A DNA stretch of 64,000 nucleotides from positions 10,292,001-10,356,000 of the forward strand of contig NZ_CP066831.1 in assembly GCF_016598615.1 (NCBI RefSeq), read 5' to 3'. The stretch comes from Streptomyces liliifuscus (GTDB taxonomy: Bacteria; Actinomycetota; Actinomycetes; Streptomycetales; Streptomycetaceae). Positions 33,362 to 42,054 of the stretch are shown piece after piece (within the stretch, counting starts at the first letter, position 1; the number at the start of each line of letters is the position of its first letter). A model generated the notes under the pieces. It was not told the DNA's origin and made no database searches. It saw nothing but the letters and a program-made list of their open reading frames with translations. The position numbers were made by a program, and so were the translations under genes.

Positions 33362-34564
33362 GTGAAGATCGCCTGCGTCGGCGGTGGGCCCGCCGGTCTG
33401 TACTTCTCGATCCTGATGAAGCTTCAGGACCCGGACCACGACATCACGGTCCATGAACGGAACCCGGCCGGTTCGACCTACGGATGGGGGGTGACGTACT
33501 GGGGAAGCCTGCTCGACCAACTGCACGAGGGCGACCCCGAGTCGGCGCGGGCCGTCAAGGAGAACTCGGTCCGCTGGAGCGACGGGGTCGCGCACGTCGG
33601 CGATCGCACCACCACTCATCACGGCGACGAGGGCTTCGGCATCGGCCGCCGGCAACTGTTGGACCTCCTCGCCGAGCGCGCCCGCTCCCTGGGCGTACGC
33701 GTCGAGTACGAGGACGAGATCGCCGACGGGGACCGACTGCCAGACGCCGACCTGGTCGTCGCCTGCGACGGCGTCCACAGCGGGGTGCGCGAGCGGCACT
33801 CCGACCACTTCGGTACGGAGGTCGGGCTCGGCCGGAACAAGTACATCTGGCTGGGCACCACGAAGGTCTTTGACGCGTTCACCTTCGCCTTCGTGGAGAC
33901 ACCGCACGGCTGGATCTGGTGCTACGCCTACGGGTTCAGCGCGGACCACAGCACCTGTGTCGTCGAGTGCTCCCCGGAAACCTGGACGGGCCTCGGCCTC
34001 GACCGGGCTGACGAGACGGAGGGCCTCGTCCGCCTCCAGGAGCTCTTCGTCAAGCTGCTGGACGGCCACCGGCTGATCGGCCGAGCGAACACCGGCGGCA
34101 GCGCCCAGTGGCTGAACTTCCGCACCCTCACCAACCGCGCCTGGTCCCACGGCAACGTCGTCCTGCTGGGCGACGCGGCCCACACCACGCACTACTCCAT
34201 CGGCGCGGGCACGACCCTCGCCCTGGAGGACGCCATCGCACTCGCGCACTCGCTGCGCGCGGAGCCCGAACTCGCCCCCGCCCTTGCCGCGTACGAGAAG
34301 AAGCGCAGAGCGGAGCTGCTGTCCGTGCAGAGCGCGGCCCGGCACAGCGCCCAGTGGTACGAGAGCCTGCCGCGCTACATCGGCCTGCCTCCGGCGCAGA
34401 TGTTCGCGCTCCTGGGCCAGCGGCACTCCCCGCTGCTCCCGTACGTCCCCCCGCAGCTCTACTACCGGATCGACCGGGCGGCAGGACAGCTCGAAGCGCT
34501 CCGCAGACTCAAGCGGTGGCTGGGCCCGAAGGTCGCGCGGACCCTGCATGCTAAGAGGGGCTGA
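33362..34564 (+). CDS. FAD-dependent aromatic monooxygenase
   Basis: 400 residues. CVGGGPAGLYFSILMKLQD is the FAD Rossmann motif, LVVACDGVHSGVRE the DG motif, and LLGDAAHTTHYSIGAGTTLA the GD motif with the second FAD loop. These match class A flavoprotein hydroxylases, especially the anthraniloyl-CoA/salicylyl-CoA and VioD-like branch. Start GTG 33362 places the Rossmann strand at residue 2; the region upstream is not conserved-looking. No reductase is needed for class A. No pathway partner is adjacent, so the substrate is open. Confidence 0.8.
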   Translation: MKIACVGGGPAGLYFSILMKLQDPDHDITVHERNPAGSTYGWGVTYWGSLLDQLHEGDPESARAVKENSVRWSDGVAHVGDRTTTHHGDEGFGIGRRQLLDLLAERARSLGVRVEYEDEIADGDRLPDADLVVACDGVHSGVRERHSDHFGTEVGLGRNKYIWLGTTKVFDAFTFAFVETPHGWIWCYAYGFSADHSTCVVECSPETWTGLGLDRADETEGLVRLQELFVKLLDGHRLIGRANTGGSAQWLNFRTLTNRAWSHGNVVLLGDAAHTTHYSIGAGTTLALEDAIALAHSLRAEPELAPALAAYEKKRRAELLSVQSAARHSAQWYESLPRYIGLPPAQMFALLGQRHSPLLPYVPPQLYYRIDRAAGQLEALRRLKRWLGPKVARTLHAKRG

Positions 34565-34643
34565 CGCCTCGTCAACATCCCACCCCTTTGGCGAGAATGG
34601 CGGTGTTGCTCACGCGCCGGGAGATGCGCGAGCGTTCTGAGTC

Positions 34644-37600
34644 ATGGACCGTGACCGGAGCAACGCCGCCTTCACCCCTGCCTTCGACCTCTCCCTCTCC
34701 CGTCGTCAACTCCTCGCGGCCGCGGGCGCCGCCGGTGCCGTCACCGCCATAGGTGTCGCGCCGGCCGCCGCGCAGCCGTCCGGCGAGCTCTCGCTGTCCT
34801 TCACGGCGGCCACCAACGGCTCGGCCACCCTCGCGCCCGGCGGGGACCGGCTGATCGCCGAGGTCCAGAACGTGCTGTGGTCCCTCCCGCGCACCGGCGG
34901 CAAGGCCGTACCGCTCACCCCGGCGGACCTCGAACCGAACCGTCCCGTGCACGCCCCCGATGGCAAGCTCATCGCCTTCTGCGCCTACCGGGGCGGCGGC
35001 TTCCACATCTGGACGATGCGGCCCGACGGCTCGGACGTACAGCAGCGCACCGACGGGCCCTGGGACGACCGGGGACCGGCCTGGTCGCCCGACGGCACCC
35101 GGATCGCCTTCGCCTCCGAGCGCGGCGGCGACCAGGTGACCGGCAGCCCCTACCGCATCCATGTACTGGACCTGCGCACCGGTGACATCGCCCGTGTGAC
35201 CGGTCTGCCGGGCCAGGAGGGGCCGTCGCAGGACGGGGCGTGGGAGGACTTCGACCCCACCTGGTCGCCGGACGGGAAGCGGATCCTCTTCGTACGGGCG
35301 AAGGGCGTCACCACCGCCAACGGCCTCGGACTCGACGCCCGGACCGTCGCCGCCGTCCCCGCCTCGGGCGCGGGCCCGGTCGTCGTGGAGCACACCGAGA
35401 CCGCTGCCGCCCAGATCCTCGCCCCCGCCCTCGCGGCGGACGGACGCCGCCTGGCATACCTGCGGACCACCGCGTCACCCAACGGCTCCTGCACGCTCGT
35501 CGTCGACGGCGAACCCGTCCCGGTCGCCGGGGACATCGCGCCGGTGCCGCCCCGCTGGACGCCTGAGGGGGAGCTGCTGCTCACCGTGGACGGCCGCTTC
35601 ACCGTCGTACGACCGGAGAAGCCGACGGAGGCGGACGCGATCCCCTTCGAGGGCGTACTGCCCGTGGACCGCCCGCGCTACCAGGTCAAGGAGTACGACC
35701 TGGGGGAGGCGGGACGGGCCCGGCCGGTGCGGGGCATCCATCTGCCCGCGCTCTCGCCCGACGGGCGGCGGATCGCCTTCGCCGCGCTCAACTCGCTCTG
35801 GCTGGCCGATAGTTCGGACGGCCGGCCGCCGCAGCGGTTGCGTCGTGCGGAGCCCACCACCTACCTGCTCGGCCCCTCTTGGGCGCGCGACGGACGTTCA
35901 CTGCTGTACGCGGACGACCGCGACGGGCTGCTCGGCGTGTACCGGCGAGATCTGGCCACCGGCAAGGAGACCGTGCTCGCCACCGGCGGCCGGGTGCATC
36001 CGGCGCTCTCGCCCGACGGGAAACGGCTCGCCTGCCTCGACATGAGCGGGCGGCTCGTCGTGAGGGACCTCGCGGCCGGTACGGAACAGGTGCTGGCGAC
36101 ACCGCTCGGCGCGGGCGGTCTGCCCGGCCGGCCCAGCTGGTCGCCCGACGGCCGCCACCTCGCCCTCTGTGACCGCAACCGCCTCAACCTCCGTTTCCGG
36201 GAGGGCTACAACCTCGTACGCGTCGTCGACACCACGACCGGAACGGACCGTCTGCACACGGTCGCCTCGCATGTCTCGCTCTCCGACCGCTACGACTCGG
36301 GGCCCGTCTGGTCGCCCGACGGGCGCTGGATGGCGGTGATCGTCGAGTCCGCGCTGTGCCTGCTGCCCGTCGCACCCGACGGCACCCCGCGCGGTGCCCT
36401 GCGCACCCTCACGACCGAACCGGCCGACCATCCGTCCTGGTCCGGTGACTCGAAGACCCTGCTGTACCTCTCCGGCACCCGGCTGCGGCTCATCGGCGTC
36501 GACGGCGGCCCGGCCCGTACCGTCCGTGTGCCGCTCGACCAGCGCAGACCAGCGCCGGCCGACACAGTGGTGCACGCAGGGCGGCTGTGGGACGGCACGG
36601 GCGAGTCCGTACGGGACGACGTCGACATCGTCGTGAGCGGCGGACGCGTCACCGCCGTCGAACCGCACCGCCGACGCACGGCACTTCGGCTGATCGACGC
36701 CTCCGAGCGGACCGTCGTGCCCGGACTGTGGGACACGCACACCCACCCCTGGCAGGTCACCTACGGCGGCCGGCAGACCGTCGGCCAGCTCACCTACGGC
36801 ATCACGACCGCCGTGTCCCTCGGCGGCTTCGCCTACGAACAGGCCCGCATCCGCGAGGCGGTGACGTCGGGTCAGCTCGCCGGACCCCGGCTGCTGACCA
36901 CCGGCGAACTGCTCGACGGCTCCCGGGTCGCGTACAGCATGGGACGCGCCCACCGCACCAGGGACGGACTCCGGCGCACGCTGGAACGCGGCGCCGCACT
37001 GGACTGGGACTTCGTCAAGACCTATGTCCGGGCGCCCAGTTGGGTGATGGAGGAGGCGGCGCGGTTCGGACACGAGCGGCTCGGGGTGCGCTCGGGCAGC
37101 CATCTGCTCTCGCCCGGCGTGCAACTGGGCCAGGATCTGACGACCCATCTGCAGGCCACCCAGCGCTACGAGTCCGGGCACGCCATCACCTCGTCCGGGC
37201 GCGCCTACCAGGACCTCCTGGAGATCTACACGGCCCGTGGCGTCGACTTCGGCCTGATCGCCACGCCGTTCACCTCAGCGCCGCTCCTCGGCGCGGACCC
37301 GGGGCTCGCCGACGATCCCCGGGTCACCGCAGTGATGCCGCCTTGGGACGCGGCTCTGGTCCGGCAGGGGGCGGGCGTGCCGCCGACCCCGGCCCAACTC
37401 GCCACGCTGCGCACGGAGACCGACATCTACCGGCGGATCCTGGCCGCCGGAGGCATCGTCGCCCTCGGCACCGACCAGCCGCTCGTCGCCGTCGGCCTCT
37501 CCCTCCACATCGGCCTGCGCGCGCTGCACCGGGGCGGACTGTCCCCGGCGGCGGCGCTGCGCACCGTGACCGTGCTGCCCGCCCGGCTCTTCGGCGTCGA

Positions 37601-37856
37601 CGACGACCTCGGCACGGTCGAGCCCGGCAAACTCGCCGACCTGACCATCGTGGACGGCGACCCCTTCGAGGACTTCGACACCCTCGTACGAACCGTCTCC
37701 GTACTCCGGGGCGGGGTGCCGTACACGACCGACGACCTCGTCGCCGCGTACGACCCGGTCCCCGAACACACGGCCCGCCACGCGGCGGGCGAGGACGCCT
37801 GGCTGGACGTCGGCCGCCTGATGCGCCGGGACGGGTGCTGCGACCCGGGCCTCTGA
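34644..37856 (+). CDS. Exported beta-propeller amidohydrolase, 1070 aa
   Basis: The twin-arginine signal (SLSRRQLLAAAGAAGA, Arg20-Arg21) sends the folded protein out of the cell. Residues ~45-630 hold about eight TolB/PD40 propeller blades (WSPDGTRIAF, WSPDGKRIL, LSPDGRRIAF, WSPDGRHLAL and others). Residues ~635-1060 are a metal-dependent amidohydrolase: VVPGLWDTHTHPW with His699/His701, DFVKTYVRAP for a bridging Lys, and ALGTDQPL with the late Asp. The propeller may select or gate a peptide-like substrate, as in some imidazolonepropionase-like enzymes. No operon partners. Reaction unknown. Confidence 0.8.
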   Translation: MDRDRSNAAFTPAFDLSLSRRQLLAAAGAAGAVTAIGVAPAAAQPSGELSLSFTAATNGSATLAPGGDRLIAEVQNVLWSLPRTGGKAVPLTPADLEPNRPVHAPDGKLIAFCAYRGGGFHIWTMRPDGSDVQQRTDGPWDDRGPAWSPDGTRIAFASERGGDQVTGSPYRIHVLDLRTGDIARVTGLPGQEGPSQDGAWEDFDPTWSPDGKRILFVRAKGVTTANGLGLDARTVAAVPASGAGPVVVEHTETAAAQILAPALAADGRRLAYLRTTASPNGSCTLVVDGEPVPVAGDIAPVPPRWTPEGELLLTVDGRFTVVRPEKPTEADAIPFEGVLPVDRPRYQVKEYDLGEAGRARPVRGIHLPALSPDGRRIAFAALNSLWLADSSDGRPPQRLRRAEPTTYLLGPSWARDGRSLLYADDRDGLLGVYRRDLATGKETVLATGGRVHPALSPDGKRLACLDMSGRLVVRDLAAGTEQVLATPLGAGGLPGRPSWSPDGRHLALCDRNRLNLRFREGYNLVRVVDTTTGTDRLHTVASHVSLSDRYDSGPVWSPDGRWMAVIVESALCLLPVAPDGTPRGALRTLTTEPADHPSWSGDSKTLLYLSGTRLRLIGVDGGPARTVRVPLDQRRPAPADTVVHAGRLWDGTGESVRDDVDIVVSGGRVTAVEPHRRRTALRLIDASERTVVPGLWDTHTHPWQVTYGGRQTVGQLTYGITTAVSLGGFAYEQARIREAVTSGQLAGPRLLTTGELLDGSRVAYSMGRAHRTRDGLRRTLERGAALDWDFVKTYVRAPSWVMEEAARFGHERLGVRSGSHLLSPGVQLGQDLTTHLQATQRYESGHAITSSGRAYQDLLEIYTARGVDFGLIATPFTSAPLLGADPGLADDPRVTAVMPPWDAALVRQGAGVPPTPAQLATLRTETDIYRRILAAGGIVALGTDQPLVAVGLSLHIGLRALHRGGLSPAAALRTVTVLPARLFGVDDDLGTVEPGKLADLTIVDGDPFEDFDTLVRTVSVLRGGVPYTTDDLVAAYDPVPEHTARHAAGEDAWLDVGRLMRRDGCCDPGL

Positions 37857-37862
37857 GTGACG

Positions 37863-37905
37863 CGGCGGGCCCGCCCGTGCCGTGAGGCCTGGGGCGGGCC
37901 CGCCG
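37863..37905. terminator. Bidirectional terminator
   Basis: Perfect 14-bp arms (37863-37876 and 37892-37905) with a 15-nt loop. It lies between the convergent amidohydrolase and tyrosinase genes. Confidence 0.7.
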
Positions 37906-37922
37906 TCGTCAGGCCCCGGCGG

Positions 37923-38747
37923 TCAGGCCGTGTCGAAGGTGTAGTGCCTCGTGTGGTCCAGCAGATCGGCGGGTGTGGAGTCGTTCCACGGCTTCATCGT
38001 CTCGCCGCGGTCGATGACGTCCGGCGTGCCCGCGAGGGGCAGATAGCCGGAAGCCGGGTGTCTGCGCTGCCACTCGGCCCACAGCTTGTCCACGTACGCG
38101 TGGTGCAGCCAGAAGACCGGGTCGTTCGGGGAGACGCCGGTGGCCATCTGCCCGCCCACCCACACATGGACGCGGTTGTGGAGGTTGACGCCCCGCCACC
38201 CCTCCAGGTGGTTGCGGAAACCGTCGGACGCGCTGTTCCACGGGGCCATGTCGTAGGTGGACATGGCGAGTACGGACTCGACCTCGGCGGGGGTGGGAAG
38301 TTGCCGGCCGCTGCCGCCGAGCGAGCGGCGCAGATACGTGCGGGTGTCGACGCGTACGGATATGGGCCAGTTGCCGGTGGACGCGGCGAACCTACCGTCC
38401 GTCACCCGTCCGTCGGCGGAGCGGCCCGTGCCGCCGAGGAAGTCCGGTGCCCACAGGGCGGCCCGGGTCGTGCGGTCGGCGCTCCAGTCCCAGTACGGCA
38501 GCGCCACCGAGGCGTCCACCGACTGCAGCGCCCGCTCGAACTCCAGCAGGAATCTGCGGTGCCAGGGCAGGAAGGAGGGCGAACGGTGGCCGACCCGTTC
38601 GCCGTTGTCCGTGTCGCCGAGGATGAACGCGTTGTGGGTCGTGACGAAGCCGTCGTACCGGCCGCTGCGCTTCAGCTCGATCAGCGCGGCGACCAGCCTG
38701 CGCTTCTCGTCCGCGGTCAGGTTCGCCTGGTTCTTGCGTACGGTCAT
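37923..38747 (-). CDS. melC2: Tyrosinase
   Basis: A 274-residue type 3 copper monooxygenase that oxidises tyrosine to DOPA and dopaquinone for melanin. CuA ligands: His38 (TTHNAF), His54 (VGHRSPS) and His63 (LPWHRRF). CuB ligands: His190 (VNLHNR), His194 (VHVWVGG) and His216 (FWLHHAYVDKLW). These numbers match, as I recall, those of known Streptomyces tyrosinases exactly. It has no signal peptide; export and copper loading depend on MelC1, encoded 27 bp upstream. Confidence 0.95.
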   Translation of the reverse strand: MTVRKNQANLTADEKRRLVAALIELKRSGRYDGFVTTHNAFILGDTDNGERVGHRSPSFLPWHRRFLLEFERALQSVDASVALPYWDWSADRTTRAALWAPDFLGGTGRSADGRVTDGRFAASTGNWPISVRVDTRTYLRRSLGGSGRQLPTPAEVESVLAMSTYDMAPWNSASDGFRNHLEGWRGVNLHNRVHVWVGGQMATGVSPNDPVFWLHHAYVDKLWAEWQRRHPASGYLPLAGTPDVIDRGETMKPWNDSTPADLLDHTRHYTFDTA

Positions 38748-38774
38748 TGCGGGTGAACTCCGGTGCTGTGTAGG

Positions 38775-39146
38775 TCAGTTGAACGGGACGAGGGGAGCGC
38801 CCTGGAGCTCCTGCACGGCGGCACGGGCCGCCGCGCGCGGGTTCGGCACCGGGTCGTAGTGGCTCACGACGCTGATCCAGGTGCCGTCGGCGTTGCGCAT
38901 CACGTGCAGCTCGACGCCGTCCACGAACACCGCGTAGTCGGCGCCGTGATGGTGGCCTCCGCCGGACGGCCGGCCCTGTATTCGTCGGCCCCGGTAGACC
39001 TCGTCGAAGTCGAAGGGCGCGGGGGTGGGCCCGCCGTGGTGGTCCGCGGCGGAGGCCGGTGAAGGAGAGGCCGCGGTGAACGTGCCGGCGGCGACGGCCA
39101 GTCCGGCCGCGCCCCGCAGAGCGCGGCGGCGAGTGGGATCGGGCAT
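38775..39146 (-). CDS. melC1: Tyrosinase cofactor / copper chaperone
   Basis: 123 residues. The Tat-like signal DPTRRRALRGAAGLAVAA ends in an ASA site near residue 34. The mature part has FDEVYRGRRIQG, a HHHGADYAVFVDGVELHVM strand with His residues for copper, and VVSHYDPVPNPRAAARAAV. MelC1 forms a complex with apo-MelC2, loads copper and exports it. ATG 39146 has AAGGA 8 nt upstream. First gene of the pair. Confidence 0.9.
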   Translation of the reverse strand: MPDPTRRRALRGAAGLAVAAGTFTAASPSPASAADHHGGPTPAPFDFDEVYRGRRIQGRPSGGGHHHGADYAVFVDGVELHVMRNADGTWISVVSHYDPVPNPRAAARAAVQELQGAPLVPFN

Positions 39147-39485
39147 GCGGATACGTCCTTGTGCTAGGTCCGGTGGCACGCGCTGTCGCATATGCCGCCG
39201 GAATTGGGTCAATTGACGATTCGTATGCCTATCGGGCCCTTGGGGGAGCGGGGAAACCGCAGCGAACTGGTTGGCTGTGATCCGGACAATTGACTACATG
39301 TCATACAAGGTTGAACAAGGGTGATCTTGCTGCGGAGAGGGCTCGCGGAGGCCCGTGCCAGTGAACTTCGCTTCTCGGAGGGGCTCGTGGCGATGATCTT
39401 CCGGGGTTCCCGCACATCCCGTGGTGTCGATCACGCCCGGAAACTGACGTGAATGCCCACCGTCTGTCCGCCTACGATCCGAGCC
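39147..39485. other. Divergent intergenic region, melC1 / nucleotidyltransferase
   Basis: 339 bp that is less GC-rich than its surroundings. The palindrome GTCAATTGAC (39208-39217) is repeated as GACAATTGAC at 39285-39294. This may be a regulator site for melC. The right end carries the -10 box of the nucleotidyltransferase gene. I cannot place the melC promoter with confidence. Confidence 0.4.
39473..39478 (+). promoter_or_regulatory. -10 box of a leaderless transcript
   Basis: TACGAT lies 7 nt before the GTG at 39486, the TANNNT-N7-start arrangement of leaderless actinobacterial genes. Confidence 0.5.
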
Positions 39486-40316
39486 GTGACCGACCACCAG
39501 CCCCAGCTCGACCAGGTCCTCCACGCGGTGCTCGACGTGCTCGGCGCGGAGGTCGCCGGCGTCTTTCTGCACGGCTCGGCCGTCCTCGGCGGCCTGCGGC
39601 CCGACAGCGACCTCGACGTGTTCGTCGTCGCCCGGCGACGCATGACGGACCGCGAGCGACGGGACCTGCTCCAGGGGCTGCTCGGGATCTCCGGCCGCGG
39701 CGCCCGGAACGGAGAGCCGGCCCGGCCGGTCGAGCTGATCGTCGTCGCCCAGGGTGACGTCAGGCCCTGGAGGTACCCGCCACGCTGCGACTTCCTCTAC
39801 GGCGAGTGGCTGCGCGAGGAGTTCGAGCGGGGAGAGGTGCCCGCCCCGGCGGTCATGCCCGATCTGGCGCCGCTGATCACGATGGTGCTCCTCGGGGACA
39901 CCCCGCTCCACGGGCCGCCGCCCGCGCGGCTCCTCGATCCAGTCCCGCACGACGACCTGCGGCGCGCGATCGTCGCCGGGGTGCCGGAACTGCTGGCCGA
40001 CCTCGAGTCGGACACCCGCAACGTCCTGCTGACCCTCGCCCGCGTCTGGACGACCCTCGCGACCGGCACCATCGTCTCCAAGGACGCGGCGGCCTCCTGG
40101 GTGCTCGACCGCGTCCCGGCCCGGCACCGGCCCGTACTGGGCCGAGCGCGGTCCCTCTATCTCGGCGGCCGGGACAGCCTCGCGGACCCCGCGACCCCTG
40201 CGGATTCCGTAGAGCCCGGAAGGGAGTCGTGGCACGGCGAGATGCCGGAGGTCCGGGCGCACGTCGATCTTGTTGTCCGCGCGATCGAGCAACTAGCCGC
40301 GCGGGACGGGCAGTAG
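39486..40316 (+). CDS. Aminoglycoside-adenylyltransferase-like nucleotidyltransferase
   Basis: 276 residues. VFLHGSAVLGGLRPDSDLDV is the polymerase-beta-type GS-x(n)-DxD motif binding Mg-ATP. RPVELIVVAQGDVRPWRYPP and NVLLTLARVWTTLATGTIVSK are typical of the AadA (ANT(3'')/ANT(9)) two-domain fold. It would transfer AMP to a hydroxyl of an aminoglycoside or a natural substrate. GTG 39486 is chosen over ATG 39453 because the -10 box lies in between. A chromosomal copy may not confer clinical-type resistance. Confidence 0.75.
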   Translation: MTDHQPQLDQVLHAVLDVLGAEVAGVFLHGSAVLGGLRPDSDLDVFVVARRRMTDRERRDLLQGLLGISGRGARNGEPARPVELIVVAQGDVRPWRYPPRCDFLYGEWLREEFERGEVPAPAVMPDLAPLITMVLLGDTPLHGPPPARLLDPVPHDDLRRAIVAGVPELLADLESDTRNVLLTLARVWTTLATGTIVSKDAAASWVLDRVPARHRPVLGRARSLYLGGRDSLADPATPADSVEPGRESWHGEMPEVRAHVDLVVRAIEQLAARDGQ

Positions 40317-40868
40317 GAACCGGATCGTCCACATAAGGCGACAACTGGCGATCGCCCTGGCCAGGCCGATCGTGCGCCGTCGCAACTAATGTGATGAAAG
40401 AGCGCCACAGGGGGCGTACGCCGGGATACGCTCCCCGCGCACCCACGTTCGAGTCCGCGCCCGTGGGGGCCGGTCAACCCCGGCCTGGTCGTGTGCGGGT
40501 TCAGCGGAGCCCAAACGCGAGAGACATACCGTCCGGTCTGACGCTCCACCCCTCACCGTGACCCGGTGAGACCAGCCGATCCCGGAAGGCTCCACGCGCC
40601 CGGGCACCGGCCAATCCTGGCGTCCGCCACCGGTACGTACGCGTAGTACGAGCCCTTCCGGTGCGGCGCCCCGAACCCCCTTGTCAAGGCAGCCTCGGCG
40701 CGACCTCGGCACCGAACAGAGCACAACGGCCTCCGCCCTGGAACCGTGCGCTGCGGACGTCTCCCTCACGATCTGCCGTTCCGGCAGGGCGTGGACGACG
40801 GCCGTCGGGCGCCCGGCGCACAAGCGGCCGCCGAGTCCCACCGACTGCCTGTCACCCAGTGAGGAACA
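40317..40868. other. Intergenic region upstream of the sugar-binding protein gene
   Basis: 552 bp. Reading frames in it look like compositional shadows. I see no clear promoter, operator or RNA structure. The only structured piece is GTACGTACGCGTAGTAC-like alternation near 40631-40650, of unclear meaning. Confidence 0.35.
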
Positions 40869-41966
40869 ATGAGCATGCGCGCCCGCACCACCGTAGCTGC
40901 GGCCATATCCACGGTCCTGACCCTCTCTCTCGCCTCATGCGGTGAGGGTTCCGACGCCGGCAGCGGTGACGGGACCGCGTCCGTGGGGATCGCCATGCCC
41001 ACGAAGACGTCGCAGCGGTGGATCGACGACGGTCGGAACATGGTCGACGAGCTCAAGGGGTTCGGATACACCACCACCCTGAAGTACGCCGACAACGACC
41101 CGAAGAACCAGGTCGCGCAGGTGGAGGCCATGATCAACGACGGCGTGGACGCCCTGGTCATCGCCTCGGTCGACGGACGCGCCTTCACCAAGGTCCTGAG
41201 CAGAGCGAAGGACGCCGGCATCCCCGTGATCTCCTACGACCGGCTGATCCTCGGCAGCGACGCCGTCAACTACTACGCGTCCTTCGACAACGTGAAGGTC
41301 GGCTCGCAGCAGGCCGACTTCATCGTGGAGTCGCTGGGGCTGGTCAACGGCAGCGGCAAGGGCCCGTTCACCATCGAGCTCTTCGCGGGTTCGCCCGACG
41401 ACAACAACACGCGCTACTTCTACGACGCCTCGATGGAAGTCCTGGAGCCGTATATCCAGAACGGCGACCTGATCGTCAGATCCGGGGAGACCGATCTCGA
41501 CCAGGTGACCACCCTCCGCTGGGACGGCCCCACGGCGGAGAAGCGCATGAACAAGATCCTCGACTCGAAGTACAACGGCCAGACCATCGACGCGGTCCTC
41601 TCGCCGTACGACGGAATGTCCATCGGCATCCTCAACGCGCTGAAGGAGCACGGGTACGGAGGCGCGGGGAAGCCGCTGCCCATCGTCACCGGCCAGGACG
41701 CCGAGGCTCCCTCCATCAAGTCCATCGTGGAGGGCGAGCAGACCCAGACCGTCTACAAGGACACCCGCGAGCTGGCACTGGTCACCTCCTACATGGTCAA
41801 CTCCGTCGTTCACGACAAGAAGCCTGCGGTCAACGACACCAGGACGTACGACAACGGCAAGAAGGTCGTGCCCGCGTACCTCCTGGAGCCGGTCAGCGTC
41901 GACAAGGGCAACTACGAGCAGGTGCTCATCGACTCGGGCTACATGAAGAAGAGCGACCTGAAGTGA
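40869..41966 (+). CDS. ChvE-like sugar-binding lipoprotein, orphan
   Basis: 365 residues. Lipobox SLASC puts the lipid on Cys24. The type I periplasmic-binding fold follows: VGIAMPTKTSQRWIDDGRNM, INDGVDALVIASVDGRAFTK, GIPVISYDRLILGSDAVNYY and PIVTGQDAEAPSIKSI. It matches the multiple-sugar/xylose-binding ChvE-MmsE subgroup. Such genes are normally followed by the ATPase and permease of a CUT2 importer. Here a strong terminator follows 21 bp after the stop, so the protein either serves a transporter elsewhere or acts in sensing. GAGGA precedes; ATG 40875 (residue 3) is better spaced. Confidence 0.85.
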   Translation: MSMRARTTVAAAISTVLTLSLASCGEGSDAGSGDGTASVGIAMPTKTSQRWIDDGRNMVDELKGFGYTTTLKYADNDPKNQVAQVEAMINDGVDALVIASVDGRAFTKVLSRAKDAGIPVISYDRLILGSDAVNYYASFDNVKVGSQQADFIVESLGLVNGSGKGPFTIELFAGSPDDNNTRYFYDASMEVLEPYIQNGDLIVRSGETDLDQVTTLRWDGPTAEKRMNKILDSKYNGQTIDAVLSPYDGMSIGILNALKEHGYGGAGKPLPIVTGQDAEAPSIKSIVEGEQTQTVYKDTRELALVTSYMVNSVVHDKKPAVNDTRTYDNGKKVVPAYLLEPVSVDKGNYEQVLIDSGYMKKSDLK

Positions 41967-41988
41967 ACCGTGCCTGAAGTGAACCGTG
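41957..41988 (+). repeat. Perfect 16-bp tandem duplication over a stop codon
   Basis: CCTGAAGTGAACCGTG at 41957-41972 and again at 41973-41988. The first copy contains the last codons and the TGA of the sugar-binding protein gene; the second abuts the terminator stem. Confidence 0.9.
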
Positions 41989-42033
41989 AACGCCTGTGGG
42001 GCGGGGAGATCTCTCCCCGCCCCACAGGCGTTC
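41988..42033. terminator. Strong bidirectional terminator
   Basis: Perfect 22-bp arms (41988-42009 and 42012-42033) with only TC between them. It lies between the convergent ChvE-like and secreted-protein genes. Confidence 0.8.
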
Positions 42034-42054
42034 GTACGGAGGTTGGGGCCGGCG

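Noticed and set aside
36587..37885. 432-codon open frame overlapping the amidohydrolase gene
   Set aside because: Arg/His/Pro-rich second-frame shadow of a gene with clear domains.
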